Assembly: GCA_963578605.1 (NCBI GenBank) | Contig: CAUZEA010000032.1 | Span: 1 to 52,945, forward strand | DNA from: JAKVCB01 sp963578605 | GTDB taxonomy: Bacteria > Planctomycetota > Planctomycetia > Pirellulales > Lacipirellulaceae | DNA length: 52,945 bases | Reading direction: 5' to 3' | Shown: positions 9,833 through 18,581 of the stretch, in pieces | How positions within the stretch are numbered: position 1 is the first letter of the stretch | Layout of the letters: every line of letters begins with the position of its first letter | Notes under the pieces: generated by a model | Told to the model about the DNA's origin: nothing | What the model saw: the letters and a program-made list of their open reading frames with translations, nothing else | The model's database searches: none | Position numbers and translations under genes: made by a program

Positions 9833-10017
9833 CATTCAATTTAATCACGATGGTTTGCTGTACGCGAGTCCTGCCCAGCCGATATCGCCAGGGACCGGTA
9901 GTTCACTTCCAACGACGCGACTGGAAAATCTATGATGACGCCATGACCTCCCCCCTAAAATTGGCTCAGGGAAAGTGAGAGAATCTAACTGGACCAGAGG
10001 CCCCGAAAGGATTTTTT

Positions 10018-10095
10018 CAGCTGGCACAGAAGCGCCATCGTGTGGACCAGATTATTTCCAAGTCACGCCGAGCGGACCTGGTCCACGCTGTGACG
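10018..10095 (+). pseudogene. N-terminal stub of an IS3-family OrfA
   Basis: The frame reads QLAQKRHRVDQIISKSRRAD, matching the (R)KR(H/F)..(E/D)QII.KLR.A(D/E) opening of IS3-type OrfA helix-turn-helix proteins. The match stops after about 25 residues. It could be another scar of the IS family seen at the window start. The hit is short, so it is a suggestion only. Confidence 0.4.
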
Positions 10096-10172
10096 TTTCT
10101 GCACTAGATTCCGCAGCGTAAAAAGCATCGCTTGGATAAAGTTTAAGCCTGCCGTGGGGGCAAGCCACATTG

Positions 10173-11033
10173 CTAACGGTTATCTGCTTCAATAAACCCC
10201 CATTCATCCAACCACTCGATCCAACGCGTGCGGCGAGCGCCGTTGCCGGGGTTGGACAACCACCAGGGATGGTATTGCGGGCCAATGGTTCCCAATGATT
10301 TCCTTGATTTCTGGTAGTAGGCCGCCTGACTCCGCAGGTCTTCTTTTTCGGCGGCCGTTCGAGGATCGCTGTAGAAATTAAAGGTACAGGTCCGGCGGTC
10401 CATATAGCCACCGAAGGCCGCATGCCAGGTCCGTTCGTTGAACGTTATCAAGTCGCCGGGCTCGGAAGAAAATACGTGGCAAGGAATGTCTTCGGCCCGC
10501 ATCCCCGATTCTGTGAAGAATCGAGGTTTGTCACCGCTGGTCCCCTGGATGCCAATACGCCGCAGCTCGTCGTAAAGCGGAGACTGGTGCGAACCAGGTA
10601 TCACCCGCAAGGCTCCCCACTCAGGCGTCGTACGTTGCAGGTACATAACGTTCTTAATCGTCAGCAAATGGCAATCCGTGGTATCGGGATGCCAGGGGGT
10701 GTCTTCAAAATAGCTGTTGGAATTCGAATGGACCGGCACGGCACCGGGGCCCAATAGCTGTTCGGACGGCACGTAGATCCGCGGATCTTCCAACAAACTG
10801 GCGAGGTAAGGCGAGTCGGGATTTCGATTGGGCCAGTTGTCGAACTGGTGTTCTTCCTTCGGCCCGGCGTCGCGCTGGATGGCATCCAGTCGTCTGTCAA
10901 ACTCGTCCTGGATCTGCTGCATTTCATCTGGGCTGAATAACTTCCTCCGAATAAGAAAGCCGAAGACTTGGAAATGCTCGACCTGTTGTTCCGTGAGGCT
11001 GTACGGTTTGTGGATCTGTTGTTCTTGGATCAT
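10173..11033 (-). CDS. Phytanoyl-CoA dioxygenase (PhyH)-family Fe(II)/2-oxoglutarate enzyme
   Basis: A 286-residue cytoplasmic oxygenase of the PhyH family, which hydroxylates small molecules using Fe(II), O2 and 2-oxoglutarate. The iron triad is visible: His115 and Asp117 in WHPDTTD, and His204 in TWHAAFGG. Arg213/214 is placed to hold the 2-oxoglutarate carboxylate. The N-terminus (LTEQQVEHFQVFGFLIRRKL) is the usual opening of family members. Planctomycetes carry many PhyH paralogues, mostly with unknown substrates. The gene stands alone; the neighbouring zinc-ribbon gene lies 270 bp upstream on the same strand. Length and motifs indicate an intact enzyme. Confidence 0.85.
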   Translation of the reverse strand: MIQEQQIHKPYSLTEQQVEHFQVFGFLIRRKLFSPDEMQQIQDEFDRRLDAIQRDAGPKEEHQFDNWPNRNPDSPYLASLLEDPRIYVPSEQLLGPGAVPVHSNSNSYFEDTPWHPDTTDCHLLTIKNVMYLQRTTPEWGALRVIPGSHQSPLYDELRRIGIQGTSGDKPRFFTESGMRAEDIPCHVFSSEPGDLITFNERTWHAAFGGYMDRRTCTFNFYSDPRTAAEKEDLRSQAAYYQKSRKSLGTIGPQYHPWWLSNPGNGARRTRWIEWLDEWGFIEADNR

Positions 11034-11304
11034 CGTAGGCTACCAGCCATTTTCACACCGAGTATCCGGGTGAGTGTTGACGATGCGATTCAACACGATG
11101 CGATTCAACCTTGTACTCCTGCACGGATCAAGCCCAAAGCACAATTATCGGCTGTACCTCCCGTCCAAACAAGACCCGCCGCACAGGTCGCTCGCATTCG
11201 AACCGGCGGTCTGCAAAAATTTGTCTTATCAACTTTTACAACCGTAAAGCAGAACAGAGAGAGCAACCAGTAAGAGACAGGTATGTCTACAACCTGCTTT
11301 AGTC

Positions 11305-11475
11305 CTATGTGTCGTCTGCATAGGCCGTTTCGCACGCCTGGCAAAAGTAGATCTCGCGGTCCACGATGTAAACGAGAAGCTCACTGCACGCTGGGCAGGC
11401 GATCTCCGTAGGTTCCGCGAGGCCATCGACAAAGAATTCGTAAGCCAGGAAATCAAACAACATTTCGTCCATCAT
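11305..11475 (-). CDS. Small zinc-ribbon protein (56 residues)
   Basis: A short gene reading MMDEMLFDFLAYEFFVDGLA, then IACPACSELLVYIVD and EIYFCQACETAYADDT. Two CxxC knuckles (CPAC and CQAC) about 20 residues apart form a plausible zinc ribbon; the N-terminal 20 residues are acidic and amphipathic. It has one of the best ribosome-binding sites in the window (AGGGAG, 4-7 nt before two consecutive ATG codons). Its start overlaps the stop of an upstream open frame in an ATGA arrangement. I do not recognise a named family; rubredoxin was considered but spacing and aromatic residues differ. The 270 bp downstream hold no other gene. Confidence 0.6.
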   Translation of the reverse strand: MMDEMLFDFLAYEFFVDGLAEPTEIACPACSELLVYIVDREIYFCQACETAYADDT

Positions 11476-11717
11476 TGGTCTCCCTGCGCTTTATTTTCCA
11501 TGATGTTCTTGAGCAACGAAAGTGCTTCAAAAAATTCCTCTTTGGAAAACCGGTGGAAACAATTGCCGGGAGATGCCGTATTCCCTTGAGAAAGCTCGCA
11601 TAGTTCGTCCCCTAGCGGGGAAGCTAGCCCGCTGTCAGAAATTTTGTACCGGGGTGCATCCGTCTGAAATACGGAATTTTTATTGAGCTGTTGTTTTTGC
11701 AGGTCACTTGCCGTCGA
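11472..11717 (-). other. Open frame without a canonical start, overlapping the zinc-ribbon gene
   Basis: An 81-codon open frame runs from just after a TAA (plus-strand 11718-11720) to a TGA that shares bases with the start of the zinc-ribbon gene. It reads protein-like (KNSVFQTDAPRYKISDSG, then FHRFSKEEFFEALSLLKNIM) and would be translationally coupled through the ATGA overlap. No ATG, GTG or TTG occurs in its first 60 codons, so either the 5' end has been lost, the start is non-canonical, or it is not translated. Nothing else was seen in 11476-11814. Confidence 0.3.
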
Positions 11718-11814
11718 TTATTTTTTGCGACTTGTTGCGTTTGTTGTGGCCACTGTGTGGGGCTGGTACGACTCCTTTCTCCCGTTGTTATACACAAGTA
11801 TCCACAAGTTCCCG

Positions 11815-13311
11815 TCAAGCAAACGTGCGGTCCTGGGGCTTCAACAACAACTCCCGGACGACGTGGGCGCCAGTCACCTCGGGGTCGGTGAGCCGTTCCT
11901 CACGCCCGGCGTGACGGAAGTAGAGCTGGGTGTGATCCAGACCAAGTTGGTGTAGCAAGGTCGCGTGCAGATCGGGGCAGCCCACGCGTGATTCGGTGGC
12001 CCGGTGGCCGAAATCGTCGGTCGCCCCGTGAACGTGGCCCGGCTTGAAGCCACCACCGGCCAAGAGCAGACTGAAGGCGTGGCGGTTGTGGTCACGACCA
12101 TTTCCGTACTGGGAGATCGGCAGGCGTCCGAACTCGCCCGTCCACATCACGATCGTGCTATCCAGCAGACCGCGTTGCTTTAGATCCTGGATCAAGCCTG
12201 CCGTTGGCTTGTCGACCTGTGGACAAATCTTCTCCAGCCCGGGCTTGAGGTGGGTATGCTGGTCCCAGGGCATGCCGTCATTGTTGACCGGCACCAGCAC
12301 TTGGACGAAACGGACACCCGACTCGACCATTCGGCGGGCCATCAGGCAGCGCCTGCCGTAGTTTTCTGTTTTCGGATTGTTCAACCCGTACAGGTTTTGC
12401 GTCGCTTCCGACTCGCCGGAAAGATCGAGGACCTTCTCGGCATTTTGCTGCATGCGAGCGGCCAGTTCGTAATTACGGATGCGGGCCTCCAGGTCGCTTT
12501 CCAGCGGGTAAAGCTGCCGGCGGTGTTCGTTCAATTGACCCAACAATTCCAGATTAGTGCGTTGTACGCCCGGCGGCGCCTCCTCGGTAGGGTGCAGGTT
12601 CAACACGGCGGCCCCGCGCGATTGGATCTCGGTGCCGCGAAACAGGGCTGGCAGCCAGCCATTGTCAAATAATGTGGTACCTCCGTTGGGATAACCGTTC
12701 GGGTCTCGCAACACGACGAAGTCCGGCAGGTTCTGGTTCTCCGTGCCCAGAGCATAGCTGATCCAGGTACCCAGAGAAGGACGATGAGGAAAAATCTTGC
12801 CTGTGTTCAGGCAGCGAGTCGCCTGCGGGTGATTATTGTTTTCACTGTACATCGAACGCACCAGGCACCAGTCATCTACGGTCGAGGCAATGTGGGGCAG
12901 TAATTCGGAAATTTCCATTCCCGAGCTACCGTGTTTTTTGAAATTGAAAGGACTGCCCAGTAGGGTGTTGTCCTGGCTACCCGGCTGAAAGGCCTCGACC
13001 TGTTCAGAATGCTGTTGGCCACTTCGTTTTTGCAACTCGGGCTTGGGATCAAACAAGTCCATCTGGCTCGGTCCACCGGTCTGGAAGAGCATGATCATCG
13101 CCTTGGCCTGCGGTTCGGAATGGCCGAACCGTGACCGTAGATCTGTCCCGCCCGTCCTCTGTGGATCACGGCGGCCGGCGGCCAGCAACCCGTCTGATTT
13201 GAGCAGATGGGCCAACGCAAGCCCGCCAATGCCAAGCGTCGATGTCTGCAGGAAGTCGCGCCTCGGCAGCCGGCGATGGGTCGGATCAGAATCAGCAAAC
13301 GATATGGTCAT
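11815..13311 (-). CDS. DUF1501 family exported protein (sulfatase-like fold)
   Basis: A planctomycete-typical DUF1501 protein of 498 residues. The ATG at 13311 gives a twin-arginine signal (RRDFLQTSTLGIGGLALAHL), so the folded protein is likely exported. The frame extends to a GTG at 13368, but those codons overlap the end of the preceding gene. Diagnostic motifs include MIMLFQTGGPSQMDLFDPKP near residue 75, YGLNNPKTENYGRRCLMARR and the C-terminal GEFGRLPISQYGNGRDHNRH. The family is distantly related to alkaline-phosphatase-fold sulfatases. It is almost always encoded beside a PSD1 protein, as here, about 11 bp after that gene's C-terminal reading frame. The biochemical function is unknown. 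Confidence 0.9.
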   Translation of the reverse strand: MTISFADSDPTHRRLPRRDFLQTSTLGIGGLALAHLLKSDGLLAAGRRDPQRTGGTDLRSRFGHSEPQAKAMIMLFQTGGPSQMDLFDPKPELQKRSGQQHSEQVEAFQPGSQDNTLLGSPFNFKKHGSSGMEISELLPHIASTVDDWCLVRSMYSENNNHPQATRCLNTGKIFPHRPSLGTWISYALGTENQNLPDFVVLRDPNGYPNGGTTLFDNGWLPALFRGTEIQSRGAAVLNLHPTEEAPPGVQRTNLELLGQLNEHRRQLYPLESDLEARIRNYELAARMQQNAEKVLDLSGESEATQNLYGLNNPKTENYGRRCLMARRMVESGVRFVQVLVPVNNDGMPWDQHTHLKPGLEKICPQVDKPTAGLIQDLKQRGLLDSTIVMWTGEFGRLPISQYGNGRDHNRHAFSLLLAGGGFKPGHVHGATDDFGHRATESRVGCPDLHATLLHQLGLDHTQLYFRHAGREERLTDPEVTGAHVVRELLLKPQDRTFA

Positions 13312-13322
13312 GACGGGCTTTT

Positions 13323-13490
13323 TCACTCCGCGTACAAAAACTCGCTGGTATTCAGCAACGTATGGCACAGCTCAGTGACGGCCTGTTGCTTTGCTTGTTC
13401 GTCCGGAACTCCACTTTCGCGGTACAAATCAGCCTGTCGCGTCAGTGCTGAAGTGCACAAGGCAACCTCATTTTCGTCGGGCCAGCGCGA
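13323..13490 (-). pseudogene. Displaced C-terminal end of the PSD1 protein (out of frame)
   Basis: In a frame different from the main PSD1 body, this stretch reads PDENEVALCTSALTRQADLY, then ELCHTLLNTSEFLYAE, ending with TGA at 13323-13325. That is the normal PSD1 C-terminus (LCHTLLNTSEF(L/V)Y). The main frame ends instead with YRVALARRK at 13468. One small indel near 13480-13490 explains the split; repairing it gives a full-length C-terminus 11 bp ahead of the DUF1501 start. Confidence 0.8.
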
Positions 13491-15909
13491 CACGGTAGGC
13501 TGCCGTGATCAGCTCCGCCGGTTCGGCCCTAGAATGCTCGACCAATCGGCGAGCAAAATATTGCGCGTGCTCGGCCACGAACTCGCCGTTGAGCATGGTC
13601 AACGATTGAAGTGGCACGGCCGAGGTATCGCGGCGCGAGCAGGTTGTCGAGATCAATGGTTGGTCAAAGACCGAGAGCATCGAAAGGTTATTTGCCCTGC
13701 GAACCACCAGGTAAACGCTGCGCCGCCACTTTGCGGTCGCCGTCGGCAGCTTCGATTCATCGATCACGATTTTGCCGTCCGAGCGGGACTTGAGCATCAC
13801 CGGCGGGCCACCCGCCGCGTTGTCAAGCTTTCCACTGACTGCGAGAATCGAGTCCCGCACAACCTCCGCTTCCAGCCGACGCAGACGCATCCGCCAAAGC
13901 AGTTTATTCTCGGGATCGATCAAAGTCGATTCACGGACTTCGGACTGCGGATTAAGGGGAGCAGATTTGTCCTGAGGAGTTGCTTCGTCACCAGTCTGCA
14001 CTTCAGCGGCGGGAGTGCTGTATTTCGACGTCTGCCGGTACACACTGGAGGTCATGACCAGCTTGATAAACGGCTTGATCCGCCAGCCATCGTCGACGAA
14101 GCGCCGGCTGAGCCACTCGAGCAGTTCAGGGTGCGTTGGCGGCTCAGCTTGGATCCCAAAATTTCCCGGCGTCCGCACGAGTCCCGCGCCCAACAGGTGT
14201 TGCCAGATGCGATTGACCATCACGCGTGTCACCAGCCCACCAGCCGGTGTCTGGGCATCGGTCAACCACCGTGCCAGGGCGGTACGGCGCCCGCTTGAAT
14301 CACTGCCGATCGGCTCAATCAGAGGGGCCGCCTCCGCGTCCGATTCACACAGCACACGCAAAAAACCGGGAACAACCTCCTTGCCTGGTTTCAGGTATTC
14401 TCCACGTGTTAACAGGAAAGTGGACGGTGGCGTATCCACGTCGAACAGGGCCTGAATCTTCCCCCAAGATTTCCGCTGCCGGTCGAACTCTGCGACCTGG
14501 TCCTGCAGCGATTTGAGCGTGGCGCGATCGTCATCGCTCAGCGCGTCGGTCACCTGGTCGTCGGCGATCACCAGGGTGTGACCGTATTTATCCACCAGTT
14601 CCCTCTGCGCATCGGTCCGCTGATCTTCAGCCGTTTCGAGCGCCGCCTTGACGTCGCCACGGATCGGCTCGGGCAGGTCCCCCAGCTTGTCTTCAAAGAG
14701 CCGCCGGCGGGTCGGCTCGCGCAACGCGTCGATCTTTGGATTCAACTCCGAGATACGCTGGTCAAGGTTCCGGATCTCGTCATTTTCCGTTTCGAAAACA
14801 TCAACCAGGGTGCGGTCATCAATGTAAGACTTGTATGCGTAGACAGGTTTCCACTTGTCGGGGTTGTAAGCCGGGGTGAATAGGGCCATCAGACGATAGT
14901 AATCTTCCTGCGGAATTGGATCGAACTTGTGGCTATGACAGCGGGCACACTGCATCGTGAGTCCCAACAAGCTATTGCCCACGATTTCGAGGGTGTTATG
15001 CAGTACTTCGAAGTAATTGAGGGGGATATTGCTTACCGGTTCGTGGGTCTCGTCACGAGCCGTGCGCAAGAAACCGGTCGCAACCAGGTGCTCACGAATC
15101 TCGTCCGTATAGCGATCTGCCCCGCGCCATTGAACCATTTCATCGCCGGCCAGTTGCTCGGTGATAAACCGGTCGTACGGCTTGTCGTTGTTAAAAGCAT
15201 CGATAACGTAGTCGCGATAGCGCCACTTGCCAACGGCCTGGAGGATCTCGACGTCGACATCAAAACCGACCGTGTCGGCGTACCCGACGACGTCCAACCA
15301 GTGCCGGGCCCAGCGCTGGCCGAATGCGGGCAAATCGAGCAAGCGGTCAATCAACCGTCCGAATGCACCCGGGGAAGTGTCGGCCAAAAACTCGTCCACT
15401 TGCTCGCGCGATGGCGGAAGTCCGGTCAGGTCGAGGTGCGCCCGCCGGATGAGTGTCACGGGGTCGGCTTCAGGTGAATAACCAAGCCCCTCTTGCTCGA
15501 GCCGGGCCAGCAGGAAGTTGTCGATCGGCGTGCGAACGCGCTGGGCCGCCTTCGCCACAGGAGGCTCCACAGAGGTAAGCTTTTGAAAGGCCCAGTGCTG
15601 CCGGTCTTTCTCGCTGACCTCCGCGGGACGTGCCGTCTCGACGACCTGCTCGTCGGCCGACATGCCGTGGCGAATCCAACGGGCGATGATCGATACTTCG
15701 TCCGCGGTCGGTCGCTCCGCGCCCTCGGGTGGCATCGTGCCTCGCTGAACAAGCTGCATGAGGTAGCTGCGGTTGGGCTCGCCTCGAACGACGGCAGGCC
15801 CATTCTTGCCACCACGGAGCATGTCAGTCACCGTGCGCAGGTCGAGCCCCGATTTCTGCGTGTCCGCGCCGTGGCAACCGTGGCAGCGGCTGGCCAGAAT
15901 TGGCAGCAC
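13468..15909 (-). CDS. PSCyt1-DUF1549-DUF1553 (PSD1) planctomycete protein, 5' truncated and 3' frameshifted
   Basis: An 813-residue frame holding the planctomycete cytochrome-like PSCyt1 domain with haem motif CHGCH (residues 9-13). Next comes DUF1549 (PIDNFLLARLEQEGLGY, LDLTGLPPS, HWLDVVGYADT) and then PSD1/DUF1553 (RVMVNRIWQHLLGAGLVRTP, GNFGIQAEPPTHPELLEWLS). These proteins are exported partners of DUF1501 proteins and probably bind haem; their substrate is unknown. Two defects are visible. Upstream codons add only ALPPAQHFERD before a stop, so the signal peptide is missing and the only start is a GTG. At the 3' end a frameshift removes the last 50 or so residues, found in another frame at 13323-13490. 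It forms an operon with DUF1501. Confidence 0.88.
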   Translation of the reverse strand: MLPILASRCHGCHGADTQKSGLDLRTVTDMLRGGKNGPAVVRGEPNRSYLMQLVQRGTMPPEGAERPTADEVSIIARWIRHGMSADEQVVETARPAEVSEKDRQHWAFQKLTSVEPPVAKAAQRVRTPIDNFLLARLEQEGLGYSPEADPVTLIRRAHLDLTGLPPSREQVDEFLADTSPGAFGRLIDRLLDLPAFGQRWARHWLDVVGYADTVGFDVDVEILQAVGKWRYRDYVIDAFNNDKPYDRFITEQLAGDEMVQWRGADRYTDEIREHLVATGFLRTARDETHEPVSNIPLNYFEVLHNTLEIVGNSLLGLTMQCARCHSHKFDPIPQEDYYRLMALFTPAYNPDKWKPVYAYKSYIDDRTLVDVFETENDEIRNLDQRISELNPKIDALREPTRRRLFEDKLGDLPEPIRGDVKAALETAEDQRTDAQRELVDKYGHTLVIADDQVTDALSDDDRATLKSLQDQVAEFDRQRKSWGKIQALFDVDTPPSTFLLTRGEYLKPGKEVVPGFLRVLCESDAEAAPLIEPIGSDSSGRRTALARWLTDAQTPAGGLVTRVMVNRIWQHLLGAGLVRTPGNFGIQAEPPTHPELLEWLSRRFVDDGWRIKPFIKLVMTSSVYRQTSKYSTPAAEVQTGDEATPQDKSAPLNPQSEVRESTLIDPENKLLWRMRLRRLEAEVVRDSILAVSGKLDNAAGGPPVMLKSRSDGKIVIDESKLPTATAKWRRSVYLVVRRANNLSMLSVFDQPLISTTCSRRDTSAVPLQSLTMLNGEFVAEHAQYFARRLVEHSRAEPAELITAAYRVALARRK

Positions 15910-17165
15910 GTCGCGCTCGAAGTGTTGCGCAGGCGGGAGAGCCCGATGGGCCGGACCACGGTATGTTCAGCGGTTGTGCCTTTCTGGATAAAAACGGCGT
16001 ACCGACCATCGCTTACCATGGTTTCCAGGCAGGCATGTGCTTAGCGACAAGTACCGACGATCATCTCGACACCTGGACCAAGAGTCCCCACAATCCGGTC
16101 ATCCCTGAAGTTGTATTAAAAGACGACCCCCACTATGGCATTTACAGCGTCTTTGACCCGGTCGTCTGGCTTGATGAAGGGCACTATTATGCTGCCCTCG
16201 GCAATCTTTACTACCTGCGCAGTTTTGGCAACAACCTCAAACCAAAGGATGCCGGCGATTTCCTGTTCCTTTTCAAATCGGACGATCTGATCCATTGGGA
16301 GTACCTGCATCGCCTTTATCAATCTGATCGCAAATGGACGGCGGTGGACGAAGACAATGCCTGTCCGGAATTCTTCAAACTCGGCGAGAAAGACATACTG
16401 TTATTCATCAGTCACACCAGAGGCTGTCAGTACTACGTGGGCACCTTTCAGGACGAGCGGTTTTTCCCAGAGACTCACGGAAGGATGAGTTGGATCGACG
16501 CAGACTTTTTTGCTCCTGAGAGTCTCCGAGATGACCAAGGGCGTGAAATTATGTGGGCTTGGATATTCGATCGTCGCAACGAGAGCACAATCAAGAAAAG
16601 CGGGTGGTCAGGCACCTTTAGCTTGCCGCGAGTCCTCACGTTGGGCGACGACAACAAGCTTCAAATGTGGCCGCCCAAAGAAATCGAAAAACTACGTTAC
16701 AATCCAATCGATCAGGGGCCGTTTACCATCGATGCGGACAGCGAGAAAAAGATCGACCAGATCGAAAGCAACAGCTTGGAGATTCTTCTGAAAATGGAAC
16801 CCGATAACGCCGACCAGTTTGGCGTGCAGGTCTGCGCGTCACCCGATGGGGAGGAAAAGACGTTGGTGTACTACGATGCCATAGAAAAGAAACTGAAGAT
16901 TGATACGACCCAAGCAAGCCTGGGTGAAGGCCCAAAATCTATTGAAAGTGGACCGCTCCTGCTCAAAGATCAGGAACCGCTCGAATTACGTATCTTCGTT
17001 GATAAATCGGTCATCGAAGTGTTCGCCAATAAACGCCAGGCGGTCATGCGGCGGATCTATCCGACTCGAAAAGACAGCCGGCAAGTTGCCTTATTCTCCC
17101 AGGGCGGTTCTACCAGGGTTCCCCGTTTTAGAGCATGGGAAATGATGCCATCGAATCCAAACTAG
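15900..17165 (+). CDS. GH32-like glycosidase, N-terminally truncated
   Basis: From about 15945 the protein reads GPDHGMFSGCAFLDKNG, VFDPVVWLDEGHYYAALGN, NACPEFFKLGEKDILLFISH and WSGTFSLPRVLTL. This is the five-bladed propeller of glycoside hydrolase family 32 (sucrose, levan or inulin hydrolases) followed by the C-terminal beta-sandwich (LELRIFVDKSVIEVFAN). The first 15 residues are antisense of the PSD1 gene, and the only upstream start is TTG. The N-terminal blade with the nucleophile motif NDPNG is therefore absent. Also, the usual acid/base motif (W)ECP reads NACP and the RDP motif reads FDP, so even the full-length version may have been a divergent, possibly non-canonical family member. 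The present form is probably inactive. Confidence 0.8.
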   Translation: MAARRARSVAQAGEPDGPDHGMFSGCAFLDKNGVPTIAYHGFQAGMCLATSTDDHLDTWTKSPHNPVIPEVVLKDDPHYGIYSVFDPVVWLDEGHYYAALGNLYYLRSFGNNLKPKDAGDFLFLFKSDDLIHWEYLHRLYQSDRKWTAVDEDNACPEFFKLGEKDILLFISHTRGCQYYVGTFQDERFFPETHGRMSWIDADFFAPESLRDDQGREIMWAWIFDRRNESTIKKSGWSGTFSLPRVLTLGDDNKLQMWPPKEIEKLRYNPIDQGPFTIDADSEKKIDQIESNSLEILLKMEPDNADQFGVQVCASPDGEEKTLVYYDAIEKKLKIDTTQASLGEGPKSIESGPLLLKDQEPLELRIFVDKSVIEVFANKRQAVMRRIYPTRKDSRQVALFSQGGSTRVPRFRAWEMMPSNPN

Positions 17166-17683
17166 GACTTCGGAACTTCGGTGCGCCAACATTTACATTT
17201 CTGAACTCCATCCTGAGAAGGGAATGACGATGTAGCGGCTAAAAGAAAGGGCCGTATTACTTGCAAACTTCACGGGAAAGCCGGTCGGCAATGTTGAGAT
17301 CGAGTTTGTGGCCCCGCGGTGGCAAGTGAGTCGATCTTGCCTTTAAAAGGAGATCTTTTACCGGTGCGGCAGGTGTCCCGGGGGAAACCGCCGCCAAATC
17401 CCTGGACAACTATTACCAGCTCGAACAGGATAACCCGGCAGTTCCAATTCCACACCTTCCCAGCCACAGTCGCGTGGTCTTGAACAACCGTCCCCTCGAA
17501 GATGTGAGTATCCCGGTGCCAGGCAACGTAAGACGTTCTAATGCTTTGAGGATCACCCTGCTATCTCGCATAATAAGATACAAGACTTGACGACACCGAC
17601 ATGCTACTTTTCCCGGCAATTTGTCGGCATTCGACCGACATAGCGGCAACGCTTTTACCATCTGCTTATAGAAGGAAACGCCG
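17166..17683 (+). other. Intergenic region with decayed coding-like scraps
   Basis: No intact gene. One frame at about 17235-17340 reads AVLLANFTGKPVGNVEIEFV, similar in style to the beta-sandwich end of secreted glycosidases. Another at about 17400-17580 reads NYYQLEQDNPAVPIPHLP and VVLNNRPLEDVSIPVPGNV. Both lack starts and are cut by stops. They may be leftovers of a lost gene between the GH32-like gene and the next propeller gene. Confidence 0.3.
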
Positions 17684-18577
17684 ATGAAAAATGTGATTCA
17701 AAACAGCTTGGTCTCCAACAACAAGTGCATATCGTATCGGGTTGCGATTTATCGGTCGACTTACTATTCGATACTGGTGATATTCTTCCTGCCAGGCTGG
17801 GTGCCGGTTGCATCAGCCAGGCCACAGAAGACCGTGGTCGATGTGGCTTCGAAGTCCCAATTATTGATTGACCAGGAACTGGTCTACGAAGCAAAAGGCG
17901 TGAGTTTCACGTTACACCAAGGTCGCAAGGTTTCTGACAAGCCGTTGGTAAAGGTCGATCAGCCATGTGAAGGATCGCACCTGCAAATGTACGGATCGGT
18001 GCTGTACGACAGCGACGAAAAGCTGTTCAAGATGTGGTATCTCGGAACAGCAGGCGATTACTTTTCCCGAGAAACGACCTTCTATGCCACCAGCCGTGAC
18101 GGAATTCACTGGGACAAGTCTCACGAAGGAACGATTCCGTCGAACAATGGCAAACCACACAACGCTGTGACCGACAGGCTATTGGCCAGTGTCATGAAAG
18201 ACCGGCAGGATCCGGACCCGGCCCGGCGCTACAAGATGATCTGCTACCAGTACGATGTTGGGTATTGTGCGATGGTTTCTCCTGACGGTCTTCATTGGAA
18301 GGAAGCGAGCCCCGGGACTATCCTCCCAATTTCCTACATCGAGGACGTGATCTGTGCTTGTTGGAGTGAAACCCACCAGAAGTATGTTGCGATTTTCAAA
18401 CAACAAATGCCGGTGATGGGCCGCCGTCGCAGGTCCCTGTGGAGCTCGACCAGCCACGACTTTTTGCACTGGTCAAAAGCAACACCGGCAATCTGGGCGG
18501 ACCGAAGAGACGATTACGGCACCCGCATCCGGGCTGGCAAAGCTCGCCCGTTACTTACATTATCCGAACAACCCTAA
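17684..18577 (+). CDS. Secreted beta-propeller glycosidase-like protein, N-terminal part of a frameshifted gene
   Basis: The N-terminal part (297 residues) of a gene broken by a frameshift. It has a late signal peptide (hydrophobic YYSILVIFFLPGWVPVASA, residues 27-45). Repeated motifs of the SRDGIHW, SPDGLHW and SHDFLHW type are typical of five-bladed propellers of the GH32/GH43/GH68 clan and of the uncharacterised planctomycete families related to them. The frame should continue into the following piece; instead, after ADRRDDYGTRIR it runs into unrelated residues and stops at 18577. The specific enzyme family is not recognised; a sugar-binding or hydrolytic role outside the cytoplasm is inferred from the fold. 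Start: ATG at 17684, preceded by GAAGGAAACGCCG. Confidence 0.7.
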   Translation: MKNVIQNSLVSNNKCISYRVAIYRSTYYSILVIFFLPGWVPVASARPQKTVVDVASKSQLLIDQELVYEAKGVSFTLHQGRKVSDKPLVKVDQPCEGSHLQMYGSVLYDSDEKLFKMWYLGTAGDYFSRETTFYATSRDGIHWDKSHEGTIPSNNGKPHNAVTDRLLASVMKDRQDPDPARRYKMICYQYDVGYCAMVSPDGLHWKEASPGTILPISYIEDVICACWSETHQKYVAIFKQQMPVMGRRRRSLWSSTSHDFLHWSKATPAIWADRRDDYGTRIRAGKARPLLTLSEQP

Positions 18578-18581
18578 CGTA

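Noticed and set aside
13207..14298. A 363-codon plus-strand frame across DUF1501 and PSD1
   Set aside because: It crosses the boundary of two well-supported minus-strand genes and reads as low-information Arg/Pro-rich sequence.
16016..16400. GH32-like protein as an active invertase or levanase
   Set aside because: The nucleophile blade is missing and the acid/base motif reads NACP instead of ECP, so activity cannot be claimed.
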